Notes under the pieces: model-generated
Databases searched by the model: none
What the model was told of the DNA's origin: nothing
What the model saw: the letters and a program-made list of their open reading frames with translations, nothing else
NCBI GenBank assembly: GCA_034435435.1
Contig: DAOTXN010000082.1
Span: forward strand, 1-64,000
Reading direction: 5' to 3'
From: DAOTXN01 sp034435435
GTDB taxonomy: Bacteria; Chloroflexota; Anaerolineae; S140-20
Length of the DNA stretch: 64,000 nt
Part shown: positions 23,726 to 33,494 of the stretch, one piece after another
Numbering within the stretch: position 1 is the first letter of the stretch
Layout of the letters: the number at the start of each line of letters is the position of its first letter
Translations under genes and position numbers: made by a program

Positions 23726-26245
23726 CTATGAGGCTGCCGATGTCAACCTTGTGGTAGATTGTTCAATGACGGATTCGATTTGTTCCGCGTGCGTTCTCGA
23801 CGGTCGATCACTGGGGGACCAGGTCAAAACGACACGTGTACCGCGCTCGGGTGTTGAATCAATGTGCAATTGGCCGCCGATGCGCGCGGCCCGCGCCCGC
23901 ATAATGCTGAGACCGAAATGCTCGCCGCGCATGGTCGGCGGCACATCCGGATCAAAACCCCGCCCATCGTCCTGAATGACCATCTGTACTTTGTCGGCCT
24001 GTCGTTCCAGAACGATGGTAATGTTGGCCGCTTGCGCGTGGCGGTGGGCGTTCAGCAGAGCTTCTTGAACCACGCGCAATATTTGCTCCAGGTGATCGGC
24101 CGGCGCAAACACAGGCTCTTGCTGCCGAATCACCAATTCGACCTGACGGTCCTCTTGGGCCATAAACGCATCCACTGCCTCCCGCAGCCACGCCTGGAGC
24201 GAGCGGCGCGGGCGAGGGCTTTCCTGCAAGCTGGCAATCGAGCGGCGCACGTCGTGCGAGGCCTGGTCAATGGCGTGGCGAATCTGCTGATACTCCGCTG
24301 TGACCTCTTCTAATCGCTCCTGCTCAACCAACTCGGTCACTTGATCGAAGCGATGGCCCAGGTAGCTCAAGGTCTGCGCCAGACCGTCGTGCATCTCGGC
24401 GGCGATGCGCTGGCGCTCTTCAAGTGCGGCGGCCCATTCCAATTGCTTGTGCAGGTAGGCGTTTTCCAGGGCCACTGCTGCACGGTTGACAAAGCTCTCT
24501 ACCAGCTCGATCTCTTGCCGCCGCCAGCGCCGAGGAGCGTGACGCTCAATGAGGAACAAAAAGCCCAGCGGCCGGCTCGCGCCCCACACGGGCACGCCCA
24601 AGATCGAGCGCGCGGCGAAGCGCTCTTGCCAGAGCGGAGACACCGGCGCGCCGGCCAATACATCGCTGATCGGTACAGAGCGGCGCTGCCCCGTCAGATC
24701 GGCCAACAGACCACACTCTGGCAGGCGCACGCGCACACTGGAAATATCTATCCTGCTTGAGCCATAACAAAAGGCGCCTATAGCCTCTTGACGTTCCTGA
24801 TCCCACTGCAAGAAGCAGCTCACCGGACATCCCAACAGCCTGGCGGCCTGCTCGGTCATTTGACGGTGAATCGTCGCCGGGTCTAGCGTAGAGTTGAGGA
24901 ACAGACTGACCTCGTGCAACAGAGCCAGTTCTTCGGCCCACCGTTCCGTTTCTTGGTACAAATGTGCGTTGTCCACCGCCATGCCGATCTGCTGTCCGAC
25001 GGCCGTCAACAGCTCTAGCTTTGCGGGAGGCATTCCATCCGGGCGGCGCGTTCCCAGCGTCATCGCTCCCACTGCCCGGCCTTTGGAAACCAGGGGAGTG
25101 CTGACCAGGGTTTGCATACCATCCTGAGTGACAAAAGCCGGAGAGCGCCTCACGGCCGGGTCCGACGCATCCAGAATCACCGGCTGCTTACCCGTCACCG
25201 CCCGACCAGAAATGCACTGGTCCAATCGGATGGGCTGGGCGGCCGCGACGAATTCATCCGGCACTCCGCGATAGGCTTTCAGACTCATGGTCTTGCCGTC
25301 GGGATCGGTGAGAAAGATGATCCCCAAATCCATCTCCAACACGTCCAGAACCTGTTCCAGCGCCGCGTTGAGGATTCTGTCCAATTCCAGGGAGCGGCTC
25401 AACGTGGCGGCGATGTTGGTTTGGGCTTCTAGCTCGTCGGTGCGCTCTTGTATCAACTCTTCCAGGTGATCCTTGTAAGCCTTGAGCTCGTCCTCTGCTT
25501 GTTGCTTCTCGACGCCCTGCTCACGGATATACACGTAGCCCAGGATTGGCATAGCCCAGATGTGAAAGCTGTTGGCCAGCGGGCACAGGACGTTCGAGTG
25601 GACTTGTCCGGTGGCAAAACCGAGCAGCCGTAGAAACTCGTCCATGAAGAAAAAGAGCAACGCCACCGACACGACGTTGCGCAGCCAGCCTCGTTTCCGC
25701 GCCAGGAGCAAGATCGCAATAATGATCAGGCCGGCGGTCGTGGCGTGCACTCCGGCGCCATACCAGGTCTCGTTAAACTTGACCTGCAGGTTAGCGCGAG
25801 CATAGGGTCCCCACCCCACAAAAGCAATCAGAAAACAAATGGTCGTGGCGCTCAGCCCAATTTGCAGATAGCGGCGCGACGTGCGGGCATCGTTCAGGAT
25901 GTAGCGTAGGAACGCGCCGGCCACTACCACAATGGCCGCCATGGTCAGTGCGTGTTCGACCGGCTCAGTAACCGAGTGGCCTAGCTCCTGTTCCATAGGG
26001 ACGATCATCCCTACAGCAAAGTGGACAAACATCAAAAGCTCGCGGAAAAAGGCCAGACCAAAGCCCCACACCAACAGCTTTTCGCGCGGCAGGTCCTGAC
26101 GCCGCTGGCGCGACCAGGCAATCGCCCACAACGCCGCCAAAAAGATGGCCGGCAGACCAAAACGCACCAGGTTATTCTCTTTAGGCCCTGGTCCCCCGGC
26201 AAACTCACCCAGAAGCCGCCACACAAAATCCAGGAACCGGTCCAC
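23726..26245 (-). CDS. membrane histidine kinase with two GAF domains
   Basis: This 839-residue kinase begins with about seven membrane helices (residues ~25-245). A short coiled coil (EDELKAYKDHLEELIQERTDELEAQ) and two GAF domains (about 280-430 and 450-590) follow. The transmitter is of the NarX/LiaS (HisKA_3) type: EMHDGLAQTLS gives the phosphorylated His619, and the ATPase region carries NAHRHAQA and DDGRGFD. The membrane part may sense a small molecule or membrane state and the GAF domains a soluble ligand; neither can be named from sequence. It forms an operon with the NarL-type regulator. Confidence 0.9.
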   Translation of the reverse strand: MDRFLDFVWRLLGEFAGGPGPKENNLVRFGLPAIFLAALWAIAWSRQRRQDLPREKLLVWGFGLAFFRELLMFVHFAVGMIVPMEQELGHSVTEPVEHALTMAAIVVVAGAFLRYILNDARTSRRYLQIGLSATTICFLIAFVGWGPYARANLQVKFNETWYGAGVHATTAGLIIIAILLLARKRGWLRNVVSVALLFFFMDEFLRLLGFATGQVHSNVLCPLANSFHIWAMPILGYVYIREQGVEKQQAEDELKAYKDHLEELIQERTDELEAQTNIAATLSRSLELDRILNAALEQVLDVLEMDLGIIFLTDPDGKTMSLKAYRGVPDEFVAAAQPIRLDQCISGRAVTGKQPVILDASDPAVRRSPAFVTQDGMQTLVSTPLVSKGRAVGAMTLGTRRPDGMPPAKLELLTAVGQQIGMAVDNAHLYQETERWAEELALLHEVSLFLNSTLDPATIHRQMTEQAARLLGCPVSCFLQWDQERQEAIGAFCYGSSRIDISSVRVRLPECGLLADLTGQRRSVPISDVLAGAPVSPLWQERFAARSILGVPVWGASRPLGFLFLIERHAPRRWRRQEIELVESFVNRAAVALENAYLHKQLEWAAALEERQRIAAEMHDGLAQTLSYLGHRFDQVTELVEQERLEEVTAEYQQIRHAIDQASHDVRRSIASLQESPRPRRSLQAWLREAVDAFMAQEDRQVELVIRQQEPVFAPADHLEQILRVVQEALLNAHRHAQAANITIVLERQADKVQMVIQDDGRGFDPDVPPTMRGEHFGLSIMRARAARIGGQLHIDSTPERGTRVVLTWSPSDRPSRTHAEQIESVIEQSTTRLTSAAS

Positions 26246-26346
26246 TGTATTCCCTCACGTGTAGAATCAGGGGTGGGGCTGGATGCAAAGCAAGAGGGCT
26301 TGGGAGACGACTCGTATGCTGTTAGCTCTCACGTTTGTACCCCGGG

Positions 26347-26376
26347 TTGACAACTCGATCAGTATTCATCTATTAT
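26347..26376 (+). promoter_or_regulatory. candidate promoter upstream of the Ig-like lipoprotein
   Basis: TTGACA (26347-26352) and TATTAT (26371-26376) are separated by 18 bases and face the gene at 26635. This is the distal member of two tandem candidates. The 26246-26634 gap otherwise holds a CACAGATT-type repeat near 26545-26572 and no gene. Confidence 0.4.
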
Positions 26377-26438
26377 TTTAGCATGAACGGGTCGCAAAAT
26401 CGATAGGGATTTGTTAGAACTGAGTTAGAAAAAGCGGT

Positions 26439-26468
26439 TTGTCAAGACATTCCAATTCGTGATACAAT
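26439..26468 (+). promoter_or_regulatory. second candidate promoter upstream of the Ig-like lipoprotein
   Basis: TTGTCA (26439-26444) and TACAAT (26463-26468), with an 18-base spacer, lie about 165 bases before the start codon. Confidence 0.4.
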
Positions 26469-26634
26469 AGCGCCCAGCGTAGCGCTCATCGGCGCTACTT
26501 ATCAGTACCTTGACGGTCACATGCTTGTTTTTGAGCAGGAAAACAGCCACAGATTTCACAGATTACACGGATGGAAAAGGGCGAATCTGTAGTTAGCTTT
26601 TTGGGTTCCGGCGCGTCCGGGTTAGGAGGTCATC

Positions 26635-27960
26635 ATGAACAGACGATACGTGTTAACCGCTTTCACTTTGCTCGTCTTGGCCGCGCTGGCCTGCAATCGC
26701 ACCATCGCCACGCCCGCGCCATCCGTCGAGGCCCCGCCGCCCACTGATACAGTCGCAGGGGCCACCGACCAACCCCCCATCGCCACCACGCCTGCGCCCT
26801 CACCCGGCGACGCGACGGCCACCCCCACGGCAGGTACGCCTGCGTGCGTCTACGACGCAGACTTTGTCGAGGATGTGACCATACCCGACGACACCGAGTT
26901 ATCGCCCGGCGCCGACTTTGTCAAGACCTGGCGCATGCGCAACAACGGCGCGTGTGCGTGGGACACCGGCACGGCCTGGGTCTTTGAATCGGGCGACAAG
27001 ATGGGCGGGCCGGATTCCGTTAGCGTGCCCGTCACCGAGCCGGGCGAAACCACCGACATCTCGGTGCACCTGACTGCGCCCACCACTCCCGGCGCCTACA
27101 TCAGCCGTTGGCGCATGCGTGGCCCCGACGGCGAAAGCTTTGGCACGCTGACCTATGTGCAAATCATCGTTCCCGCGGCTGCCGGCCCTACTGCCACCCC
27201 CACCCTCACCCCCACCCCTACCCCTACCAGCGCGCCGGGCGTCGGCCCGACCATCAACTATTTTCGCGCCGACGTGCAAGAGGCCGACCCGGGCGACACG
27301 GTCAAGCTAGAGTGGGACGCCGTCAAAGCCAGCAGCGCTACTTTGTATCATTTGATGCCCACCGGTCAATTAGGCAACTATTGGACGGTGGATCCTACCG
27401 ATAGCTTTGAATACGCCATCGCCGCCGCCGAGCGCAACCACACCGACTTTTTGCTCATCGTCAGCGACGACGAAGGGCACTCGGCTCAAAAATCGCTTTC
27501 GATCACGCTGCGCTGCCCCGACACCTGGTTCTTTGAACCCGCCCCCGCCGAATGCCCGGCCAGCCCGGCCCTGATCTCCGACGGCGCCGAGCAGCCTTTC
27601 GAGCGCGGCGTCATGGTCTGGGTCAGAGCACAGGACCTGATTTACGTGTTGTATGCCGACGGGTCCAGCCCCAAGTGGAGTGTGTTTAGCGACGAGTGGG
27701 ACGAAGGCGACCCGGTGGACGACCCGATCCTGACGCCGCCCGCCGGAGTACTTCAACCCGTGCGGGGTTTTGGACTGGTGTGGCGCGAACAGGCCAGCGT
27801 GCGCGACCGGCTGGGCTGGGCATTGGCCCCCGAGGCCGCCTTTGGCACAGCCGTCCAAAGGACCTCGCGGCCCAAGTATAACGATACCTACATCAAGGCC
27901 CTGGATGGCAAGGCGTGGAAACTGTTGCCGGAGGGGAGTGGGTGGGAGAAGTTGCCGTAA
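26635..27960 (+). CDS. lipoprotein with an NBR1-type Ig-like domain
   Basis: This 441-residue lipoprotein has a lipobox (LAALAC, lipid Cys at residue 20) and a Thr/Pro linker. A domain at about 70-180 matches the Ig-like fold of 'next to BRCA1' proteins: KTWRMRNNGACAWDTGTAW, a hydrophobic core, then PGAYISRWRMRGPDG. A second beta domain (about 200-295) and a C-terminal region that looks like a stem or binding module follow. It should sit on the outer membrane face. Bacterial versions are common in Chloroflexota lipoproteins and are thought to bind proteins or sugars. AGGAGG lies before the ATG. A strong terminator follows. Confidence 0.78.
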   Translation: MNRRYVLTAFTLLVLAALACNRTIATPAPSVEAPPPTDTVAGATDQPPIATTPAPSPGDATATPTAGTPACVYDADFVEDVTIPDDTELSPGADFVKTWRMRNNGACAWDTGTAWVFESGDKMGGPDSVSVPVTEPGETTDISVHLTAPTTPGAYISRWRMRGPDGESFGTLTYVQIIVPAAAGPTATPTLTPTPTPTSAPGVGPTINYFRADVQEADPGDTVKLEWDAVKASSATLYHLMPTGQLGNYWTVDPTDSFEYAIAAAERNHTDFLLIVSDDEGHSAQKSLSITLRCPDTWFFEPAPAECPASPALISDGAEQPFERGVMVWVRAQDLIYVLYADGSSPKWSVFSDEWDEGDPVDDPILTPPAGVLQPVRGFGLVWREQASVRDRLGWALAPEAAFGTAVQRTSRPKYNDTYIKALDGKAWKLLPEGSGWEKLP

Positions 27961-27981
27961 GACAACAGATCGAGTGATAAC

Positions 27982-28014
27982 AAAAGCCGGCGGCTCTCAT
28001 AGCCGCCGGCTTTT
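27982..28014. terminator. bidirectional intrinsic terminator
   Basis: A perfect 14-bp stem (27982-27995 with 28001-28014) and a five-base loop have a T run in both directions because the stem itself starts with AAAA. It separates the convergent lipoprotein and subtilase genes. Confidence 0.85.
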
Positions 28015-28044
28015 GTTTACAAATCGATCCCTATGGATCGAGAT

Positions 28045-31000
28045 TTACGGAGCGTTTTTCGCGACGATGGGCAAGTACACACTATGCCCCACGCGAACGC
28101 CAATTGTGCGGTTGCCCAGCGAGTCTAGCGCTTCGACGCGCACGGTGAAACCAATAGAGTCTCCACTCTGATAGGTGTGCGTGACCACATTGCTGGATGT
28201 AACCTGATATGGGCTGCCATCGCCAAAGTCCCAGCGATAGCTCACACCCGTCACACCAGAGATATTGGAAGTCAGCGTCGCCGTGAAGGTGGCGTCGGCA
28301 GAGCCGGCGCCAACCACAGAGACCTGTGGCTCGTCCATCGCCCAGTCGAACGCGCGCTGCAGGAACTCTTCGCGGGTCGAAGCCGGCACGAGCGACCCAG
28401 GATTGGGGTTGTTGACGCCTTCCAGACCAAAGGTCGTGTACAAGGATTTGCCCACATAGGCGACCCCAGGCTTTTCCAATGTCGGCTGCTCTCTATGGAC
28501 GCGAGCCACGACACCAGCCTCCACATTGGTGGGATCCAGGTGGTGGAGAACTGAAACGTAGTTGATGTCTGCGGCGGTTGGGTCGTTTTCGTCTTCAATG
28601 AGCGCCGTGATCTCGTCCACGTAGTACTGGTTCTGAGCGCCGTCGCCGTTCGGATTGTCGGTCAGATCCAGGACAATGCCGGCCATAGGCAACTCACCGG
28701 TATCAGTGACCACGAGAGTGGCGATGTCATAGTCACTGACGCTATCGGCCAGCCAGTTGCCGCCCAGCGTAAAGGCATAGGTAAAGTGGCCGTCATCGAA
28801 CGCGTCCGAGTTCCAAACGGCTGCCAGGTCCTGGCCCATGGCGATGAGGATTCCGCCGTTCTGCGCGAACGCGTTCAGATTGTACATGTCTTGATCTGTC
28901 AGTGGTGTGGCTACAGTGAAGGTGCCATCGGGTAGATAGTTGTCGCCTGTGAAGTACAGGACTGCATCGTAGGCTGTTAGTATGCCGATGTCGGGAATAG
29001 TCTGCGGATTGGCAAAGTACGTGTCTGCATCCCAGACCTCATAGGTGAATCCTAGGGTTTCAAGGGTGCTGGTGTAGTACCAGGTATAGTCGGGGAATCC
29101 GAGCAAGTAGCTAAAGTCGTTGTCAATGATGAGGACATCGGCTATCTTGGCCGCAGCGGCGACCTGCGCCCAGGCCGGCATGTGTCCGTCGTACATCGCG
29201 CCATCCAGCGTGACATAGCCCTGGTGATCGCCAAAAGCGCCGGCATCGGCCGGGTCAAAGGTGACCACAAAGGCGCCCGATTCGCCCGCCGCCAAGGTGA
29301 TAGAGACAGGGCTGACGCTAAAGCCGGGCAGCATAGCCGTTCCGGTGGGGTAGGTGCTGTCCTTCATCAGCAGGCCCAGGTCGTAGGTTTCGGTGACGCC
29401 GGCCACGCTGGTCACGGTGACGGTGATGGCCTCTACCGTGCCGGTAGGCACCAATCCAAAGCTCAAGCTGGGTGGGCTGAGGATCACGCCCGGATCGGCC
29501 GCGTGAGTCAGGTCCAGGCGACCGGCGCCCATATCCAGCGGCTGGGCAGGCGTGCCGTCATAGTTGTACACGTCGGTGTAGCGCGACGTGGACATCAGGG
29601 CCGACTTGATGTAGGCATTGGACCAGTCGGGGTGGATCTGCCGCAGCAGAGCCGCCGCGCCGGTCACGTGTGGCGCGGCCATCGAGGTTCCAGAAACCTG
29701 ACCAAACCCCAGGTGCCGGTCTTCGCCCGTTGCGCCAGGAGTATAACCCTGGGCCAGGATATTCACACCAGGAGCGGCGATGTCTGGCTTGAGCACATTG
29801 CCCGCGCCAGGGCCGCGGCTGCTGAAGCTGATGATCCGGTCGGGGACGTTGCCCACCTGGAAGGCTAGAGCGTCATACGTGACCTCAGACGCAGCGCCAT
29901 AGGTCACGTACCAGTCCCGCATACCCGTACCGTTGGTGTAGCCAATGAACACAGAGGGGATAGTGACCGAACCACCATCGGCGCCCGGCGCCATAGTGAG
30001 GAGGTCGTCGCCGCCCGTGACGTGGTTGTGAATGACCACAAACTCAGCGCCGCCGTTTTCTGCATTGAGGACCTTGGTGCCGAATTCACAACCGCCCCGG
30101 CTGATCAGCGCGGCTTTGCCGGTGAAGGTACCGGCCGGCCAGGGGTCGCAACCATCATAGTTGGTGGGGCTGATGACCTCGGCCGAAACGAAGCTGAACG
30201 TGAAAACCTGGCCGACCGTCAGCACACTGCCAAACGCGGCGTTGGTGAAGGCCATGTTCTGCAGCGTGGTCGTCACGGGTTCCGGCGCACTCACGCTCAG
30301 GCGGCCAGAGGCATAGGTGCCGTCGGTGGTGCTGGCGGCCACGTTGATATACTCATCAGACGGGTGGTCCGTCGTGCCGTGGCTGGGGCCGGCGTTGCCC
30401 GCCGACATGCTGATAAAGATGCCGGCGCTGGCGGTGTTGAGCAGCGCGTTGTCAATGGGGTCGAACTCGCCGCCGGGGCTGCCCGGACCACCGCCCCAGG
30501 AGTTATTGAGCACGTCGGCGCCGTCCAGAACGATGTCTTCGAGCGCAGCGATACCTTCGGCAGAGTGGAAGCTGCCGTCGCCGAGGACGCTGGCGTAAAA
30601 GACGCGATAGCTCATCACCCAGGCCGCTGGGGCAACGCCGCTGATGGTCTCGGTAATGCCGGCATAGTCGGCGATCACCGGACTGCCTGCTGCGGTCGAA
30701 GCGGTGTGGGTGCCGTGGCTGGTGCCGTTCTCGCCGGGCCAGGTGTTTTCGTCGCCCACTGCTGGCGGGTCGTAGGAGCGGAAGTAGGCGCGGGAAGCGA
30801 TGATCTTGCCGTTGTTATTGGCCGCATCTCCTAAACCGCCGGCCGGAAAGTCGGGCGGATAGCTAAAGCCTGTGCCATCGAACATCGGAGCGTCGTGGTG
30901 CGCACCGCCGTCCATCGAGGCAACCTTGATGCCTGCGCCTGCGTTGGCCTGTCCACCGATGGCCGTATTGTCCCATGCCGCGGCCGCGTTGATGAGCGGT

Positions 31001-31578
31001 AGACTGGCATACAGATCAGGCTGGTGTTTATAATCATTATAGACCGCTTTGACGCCAGGGATCTGCATGAGCGCCCGGCGGGCCGCTTCTTTGGTGTGCG
31101 AGCCTGGGTCCACCGTAAAACCGTTAAAGACGATCTGGTAGGTCTCTTCTACGGCCAGTCCGGCTTCGTTGATGTAGGAGCTGACAAAAGCGCCGGGCAG
31201 AGCGGCCTGCATCGCGCTGATGGCGGCGGCCTGTTGCGCCTCAAGTTGAGCGACGTAGCTCTGCGCTGTGGATGACTGGACGTTCAATCGGCCGGCCGCA
31301 GTGCGCGCAACGTTGTTTTGCTTGGCCCATACAGCCAGCGGCGCCGACTCGAGTTCAACGATGAGCCGGTGTGAAGTCGTGGCTTGTAGTGCCGCATCAT
31401 CCTCAATCCCTACCGCATACTGGGTATTGGGTTGGGCCGGTTGAAAAGTGGCACTATTTTTCTCGCTTCGAGCCGGCGCAGCGATGGCGAGCGTCGGCAC
31501 GACAAGGAACACAACGAGCAACGCTGTGGCAATTTTGTACCCTGTTGATTTGGTCGTGTTAGATAGATGGAATCTCAT
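28045..31578 (-). CDS. secreted S8 subtilisin-like protease with PA and PKD domains
   Basis: This 1177-residue protein has a signal peptide (about 1-35) and an I9-like propeptide (HRLIVELESAPL on). The S8 catalytic domain has Asp223 in VASMDGG, His288 in TSHGTHTAS and Ser632 in SGTSMAAPH. A protease-associated insert (ALISRGGCEFGTKVLNAENGG) sits between His and Ser, as in lactocepin/cucumisin-type enzymes. A beta domain, a DJ-1/GATase-like stretch (ILIAMGQDL) and a PKD module (YRWDFGDGSPY) follow. The chain ends in SVYLPIVAKNAP, matching other tails here. It probably digests external protein. The frame is open to 31830, but ATG 31578 has AGGAG 8 bases upstream. A consensus promoter lies at 31839-31867. 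Confidence 0.9.
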   Translation of the reverse strand: MRFHLSNTTKSTGYKIATALLVVFLVVPTLAIAAPARSEKNSATFQPAQPNTQYAVGIEDDAALQATTSHRLIVELESAPLAVWAKQNNVARTAAGRLNVQSSTAQSYVAQLEAQQAAAISAMQAALPGAFVSSYINEAGLAVEETYQIVFNGFTVDPGSHTKEAARRALMQIPGVKAVYNDYKHQPDLYASLPLINAAAAWDNTAIGGQANAGAGIKVASMDGGAHHDAPMFDGTGFSYPPDFPAGGLGDAANNNGKIIASRAYFRSYDPPAVGDENTWPGENGTSHGTHTASTAAGSPVIADYAGITETISGVAPAAWVMSYRVFYASVLGDGSFHSAEGIAALEDIVLDGADVLNNSWGGGPGSPGGEFDPIDNALLNTASAGIFISMSAGNAGPSHGTTDHPSDEYINVAASTTDGTYASGRLSVSAPEPVTTTLQNMAFTNAAFGSVLTVGQVFTFSFVSAEVISPTNYDGCDPWPAGTFTGKAALISRGGCEFGTKVLNAENGGAEFVVIHNHVTGGDDLLTMAPGADGGSVTIPSVFIGYTNGTGMRDWYVTYGAASEVTYDALAFQVGNVPDRIISFSSRGPGAGNVLKPDIAAPGVNILAQGYTPGATGEDRHLGFGQVSGTSMAAPHVTGAAALLRQIHPDWSNAYIKSALMSTSRYTDVYNYDGTPAQPLDMGAGRLDLTHAADPGVILSPPSLSFGLVPTGTVEAITVTVTSVAGVTETYDLGLLMKDSTYPTGTAMLPGFSVSPVSITLAAGESGAFVVTFDPADAGAFGDHQGYVTLDGAMYDGHMPAWAQVAAAAKIADVLIIDNDFSYLLGFPDYTWYYTSTLETLGFTYEVWDADTYFANPQTIPDIGILTAYDAVLYFTGDNYLPDGTFTVATPLTDQDMYNLNAFAQNGGILIAMGQDLAAVWNSDAFDDGHFTYAFTLGGNWLADSVSDYDIATLVVTDTGELPMAGIVLDLTDNPNGDGAQNQYYVDEITALIEDENDPTAADINYVSVLHHLDPTNVEAGVVARVHREQPTLEKPGVAYVGKSLYTTFGLEGVNNPNPGSLVPASTREEFLQRAFDWAMDEPQVSVVGAGSADATFTATLTSNISGVTGVSYRWDFGDGSPYQVTSSNVVTHTYQSGDSIGFTVRVEALDSLGNRTIGVRVGHSVYLPIVAKNAP

Positions 31579-31838
31579 TACTTTTCTCCTCATAGATGCA
31601 AAATGGGTTGTTTGTATCCTGGTGACACAACACTCACCATGTAGAAACAGCCGATGTGACTCGTGTTTTCGATAGTCATCCTCCTTTTCTTTAGACTCGA
31701 AATCTGGTATTGTTTTGATCACGAGCGTATGAGAGAGCTCACGGTCTGAGATGTGAAAGGGCAGCGGGTTCTCTGGAAAGTAGTCGAGGGCAGATGAGTC
31801 GAAAGTGCCGAATAATCGCTCGTGCGCCAATAAAAACC

Positions 31839-31867
31839 AGTGTAAACCATAAGGGAAGATGTGTCAA
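31839..31867 (-). promoter_or_regulatory. near-consensus promoter of the subtilase gene
   Basis: On the minus strand TTGACA (31867-31862) and TACACT (31844-31839) have a 17-base spacer. Transcription would start near 31832, giving a leader of about 250 bases before ATG 31578. That supports the short start over the long open frame. I see no clear structure in the leader. Confidence 0.6.
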
Positions 31868-32048
31868 CTCGATCTGAATGGCAGTTCTTTGCTTTGACAA
31901 AGGAAACCAGAGAGAAGGGCAAGCCCTGTATACCTATATCACAGTTTTATTCTTCTGTCAACAATCCCTTCACATCTTCACATCTACTCTCACTCACCTG
32001 CATGACTAGATCCACGAGTCACTTGTCTATTACACCTTTATTCCAAAT

Positions 32049-32077
32049 TTGACAAACAATCCATCATAGGTCATAAT
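32049..32077 (+). promoter_or_regulatory. near-consensus promoter of the small secreted-peptide gene
   Basis: TTGACA (32049-32054) and CATAAT (32072-32077) have a 17-base spacer and face the short gene at 32186. The region 31870-32040 between the divergent promoters is AT-richer than its neighbours and shows no gene. Confidence 0.55.
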
Positions 32078-32185
32078 GAGTGAGCCGTCTACCATCCCCC
32101 CGATTTCTGAATCGAACAAAGCACATAACCCTTCGACAAACGACTCTCGCAGCCACAGATGGATTGTCTGCACAGGAGGAAAAAC

Positions 32186-32374
32186 ATGCGAGATCGACTG
32201 TTCAATCTGTGGATCACTCTGAGTCTGGTCATGGGCGCATTATCGTCGCCGGTGCTGGCCGAAGGGATACAAGGCATTACCGAGGGCGGCAGAAGATTTG
32301 GACCCCAACCGCCAGTCATTGCAGCGCCACCCCCAAAACACGCTGGACAGCCGCGCGCATGTCGTGAACCGTAA
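32186..32374 (+). CDS. small secreted peptide
   Basis: This 62-residue frame starts at ATG 32186 with AGGAGGA five bases upstream and its own promoter at 32049-32077. It has a signal peptide (MRDRLFNL, a hydrophobic core, cleavage likely after L-A-E or V-L-A near residue 26). The mature part of about 36 residues is Pro/Gly/Arg-rich with no known domain. Its last 59 bases overlap the 3' end of the convergent response-regulator gene. The translation signals make it better supported than most frames of this size, but the mature part could be partly antisense reading of the neighbour. Confidence 0.5.
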   Translation: MRDRLFNLWITLSLVMGALSSPVLAEGIQGITEGGRRFGPQPPVIAAPPPKHAGQPRACREP

Positions 32375-32708
32375 AGGGTTTGACCAGATAACCGGCCAGT
32401 TCTTTAACTTGCGGCCACACGCCCTCGATCAAGCCCTCGGTGCGCACCGTGACCACGATGACCGGAATTTCGCGCAGAGCTGCGTCTTGCTGCATCTGGC
32501 GATAAATTTCCCAGCCCTCAATGTCCGGGAGCATCAAATCCAGCAGGACCAGGTCAGGTTTGAGCTGACGGATCAGCTTTAGCCCCTCCTTTCCTCTGAC
32601 AGCCGCCTGAATGTCGATTTGTTCGTCCTGGAGAATCAGGCGCAATAGATCGATCAGCTCCGGCTCGTCCTCAATGTAGACCACCACCTTGCGTTTTTCT
32701 TTGTCCAC
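32316..32708 (-). CDS. single-domain CheY-like response regulator
   Basis: This 130-residue protein is a bare receiver. The acidic pocket is EDEPE, the phospho-acceptor is Asp57 in LVLLDLMLPD, and the switch Thr and Lys lie in VVTVR and LVKPF. There is no output domain, so it acts by protein contact or as a phosphorelay step. The start is GTG 32708 with AGGAGG ten bases upstream. It is the last gene of the minus-strand run that begins with a GAF histidine kinase at 39308, a possible partner. Its 3' end overlaps a small convergent gene. Confidence 0.88.
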   Translation of the reverse strand: MDKEKRKVVVYIEDEPELIDLLRLILQDEQIDIQAAVRGKEGLKLIRQLKPDLVLLDLMLPDIEGWEIYRQMQQDAALREIPVIVVTVRTEGLIEGVWPQVKELAGYLVKPFTVHDMRAAVQRVLGVALQ

Positions 32709-32741
32709 GCTGTTTGTTCCTCCTGGCCTCCCCCATCCCCC

Positions 32742-33416
32742 TCAATAATCCGACCAACCGTGTTGCCCGGTGAGCGGCACAAAAATGACCGGGCCAAAGG
32801 TTTCCTGCTTCCACTTATTACCCTGCCGCCGCAAACGTATCAACACCTGGTCGTAGCGCGACCCGACCGGACCAACCAAACGACCGCCGTCTGCCAGTTG
32901 ATGGCGCAGCGGCGAGGGTACGTCAGGCGAGGCCGCAGTCAGCATGATCGCATCAAAAGGCGCTTCGTCGGGCAGCCCGCCGCCGCCGTCACCCAACACT
33001 ACGGTCGCGTTGTCAAAGCCCTGCGCGATCAGACGGGCGCGGGCCGAGTCGGCTAATTCTTTTATGCATTCGATGCTAAAGACCTGGCGCGCCACCCGGC
33101 ACAGAATCGCCGTTTGATAACCTGATCCGCTGCCGATTTCCAGCACTTTTTCTGCGCCGGTCAGTTCTAACAGCGCCGTCATATACGCCACAATGAACGG
33201 TTGCGATATAGTTTGCCCATAGCCAATCGACAAAGGGCGATCTTGATAGGCCTGGGCGTGGCGAGATTCAGGTACAAACAGGTGTCGCGGGACCTCGCGC
33301 ATAGCCTGCAACACACGTTCGTCCGCGATGCCGCGCGCAGCTAATTGTTCGCGGACCATGTGTTCTCGCTCTTGATCCAGATCGATTTCTCTATTTCGGC
33401 CCCACACGTCCGTCAT
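32742..33416 (-). CDS. pcm: protein-L-isoaspartate O-methyltransferase
   Basis: This 224-residue enzyme methylates L-isoaspartyl residues from SAM to start repair of aged proteins. Family signatures are MVREQLAARGI, VPRHLFVPES, the substrate loop GYGQTISQPFIVAYM and SAM motif I VLEIGSGSGYQTAIL. The frame is open from GTG 33449, but a TATAAT promoter-like box lies there, so ATG 33416 is preferred; the exact start is uncertain. It sits 33 bases upstream of the CheY-like gene and downstream of a trypsin-like protease gene, so quality control of proteins is a possible shared theme. Confidence 0.9.
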   Translation of the reverse strand: MTDVWGRNREIDLDQEREHMVREQLAARGIADERVLQAMREVPRHLFVPESRHAQAYQDRPLSIGYGQTISQPFIVAYMTALLELTGAEKVLEIGSGSGYQTAILCRVARQVFSIECIKELADSARARLIAQGFDNATVVLGDGGGGLPDEAPFDAIMLTAASPDVPSPLRHQLADGGRLVGPVGSRYDQVLIRLRRQGNKWKQETFGPVIFVPLTGQHGWSDY

Positions 33417-33494
33417 CCCTGGGCCATGCTCACACACTCTATTATACACACAATCGCCAACGGTGAAAATGACCCCACCGGCCCTTGACCGGCC

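Noticed and set aside
31579..31830. Upstream extension of the subtilase frame to 31830
   Set aside because: The extension would put 84 non-hydrophobic residues before the signal peptide, while ATG 31578 has AGGAG at the right spacing.
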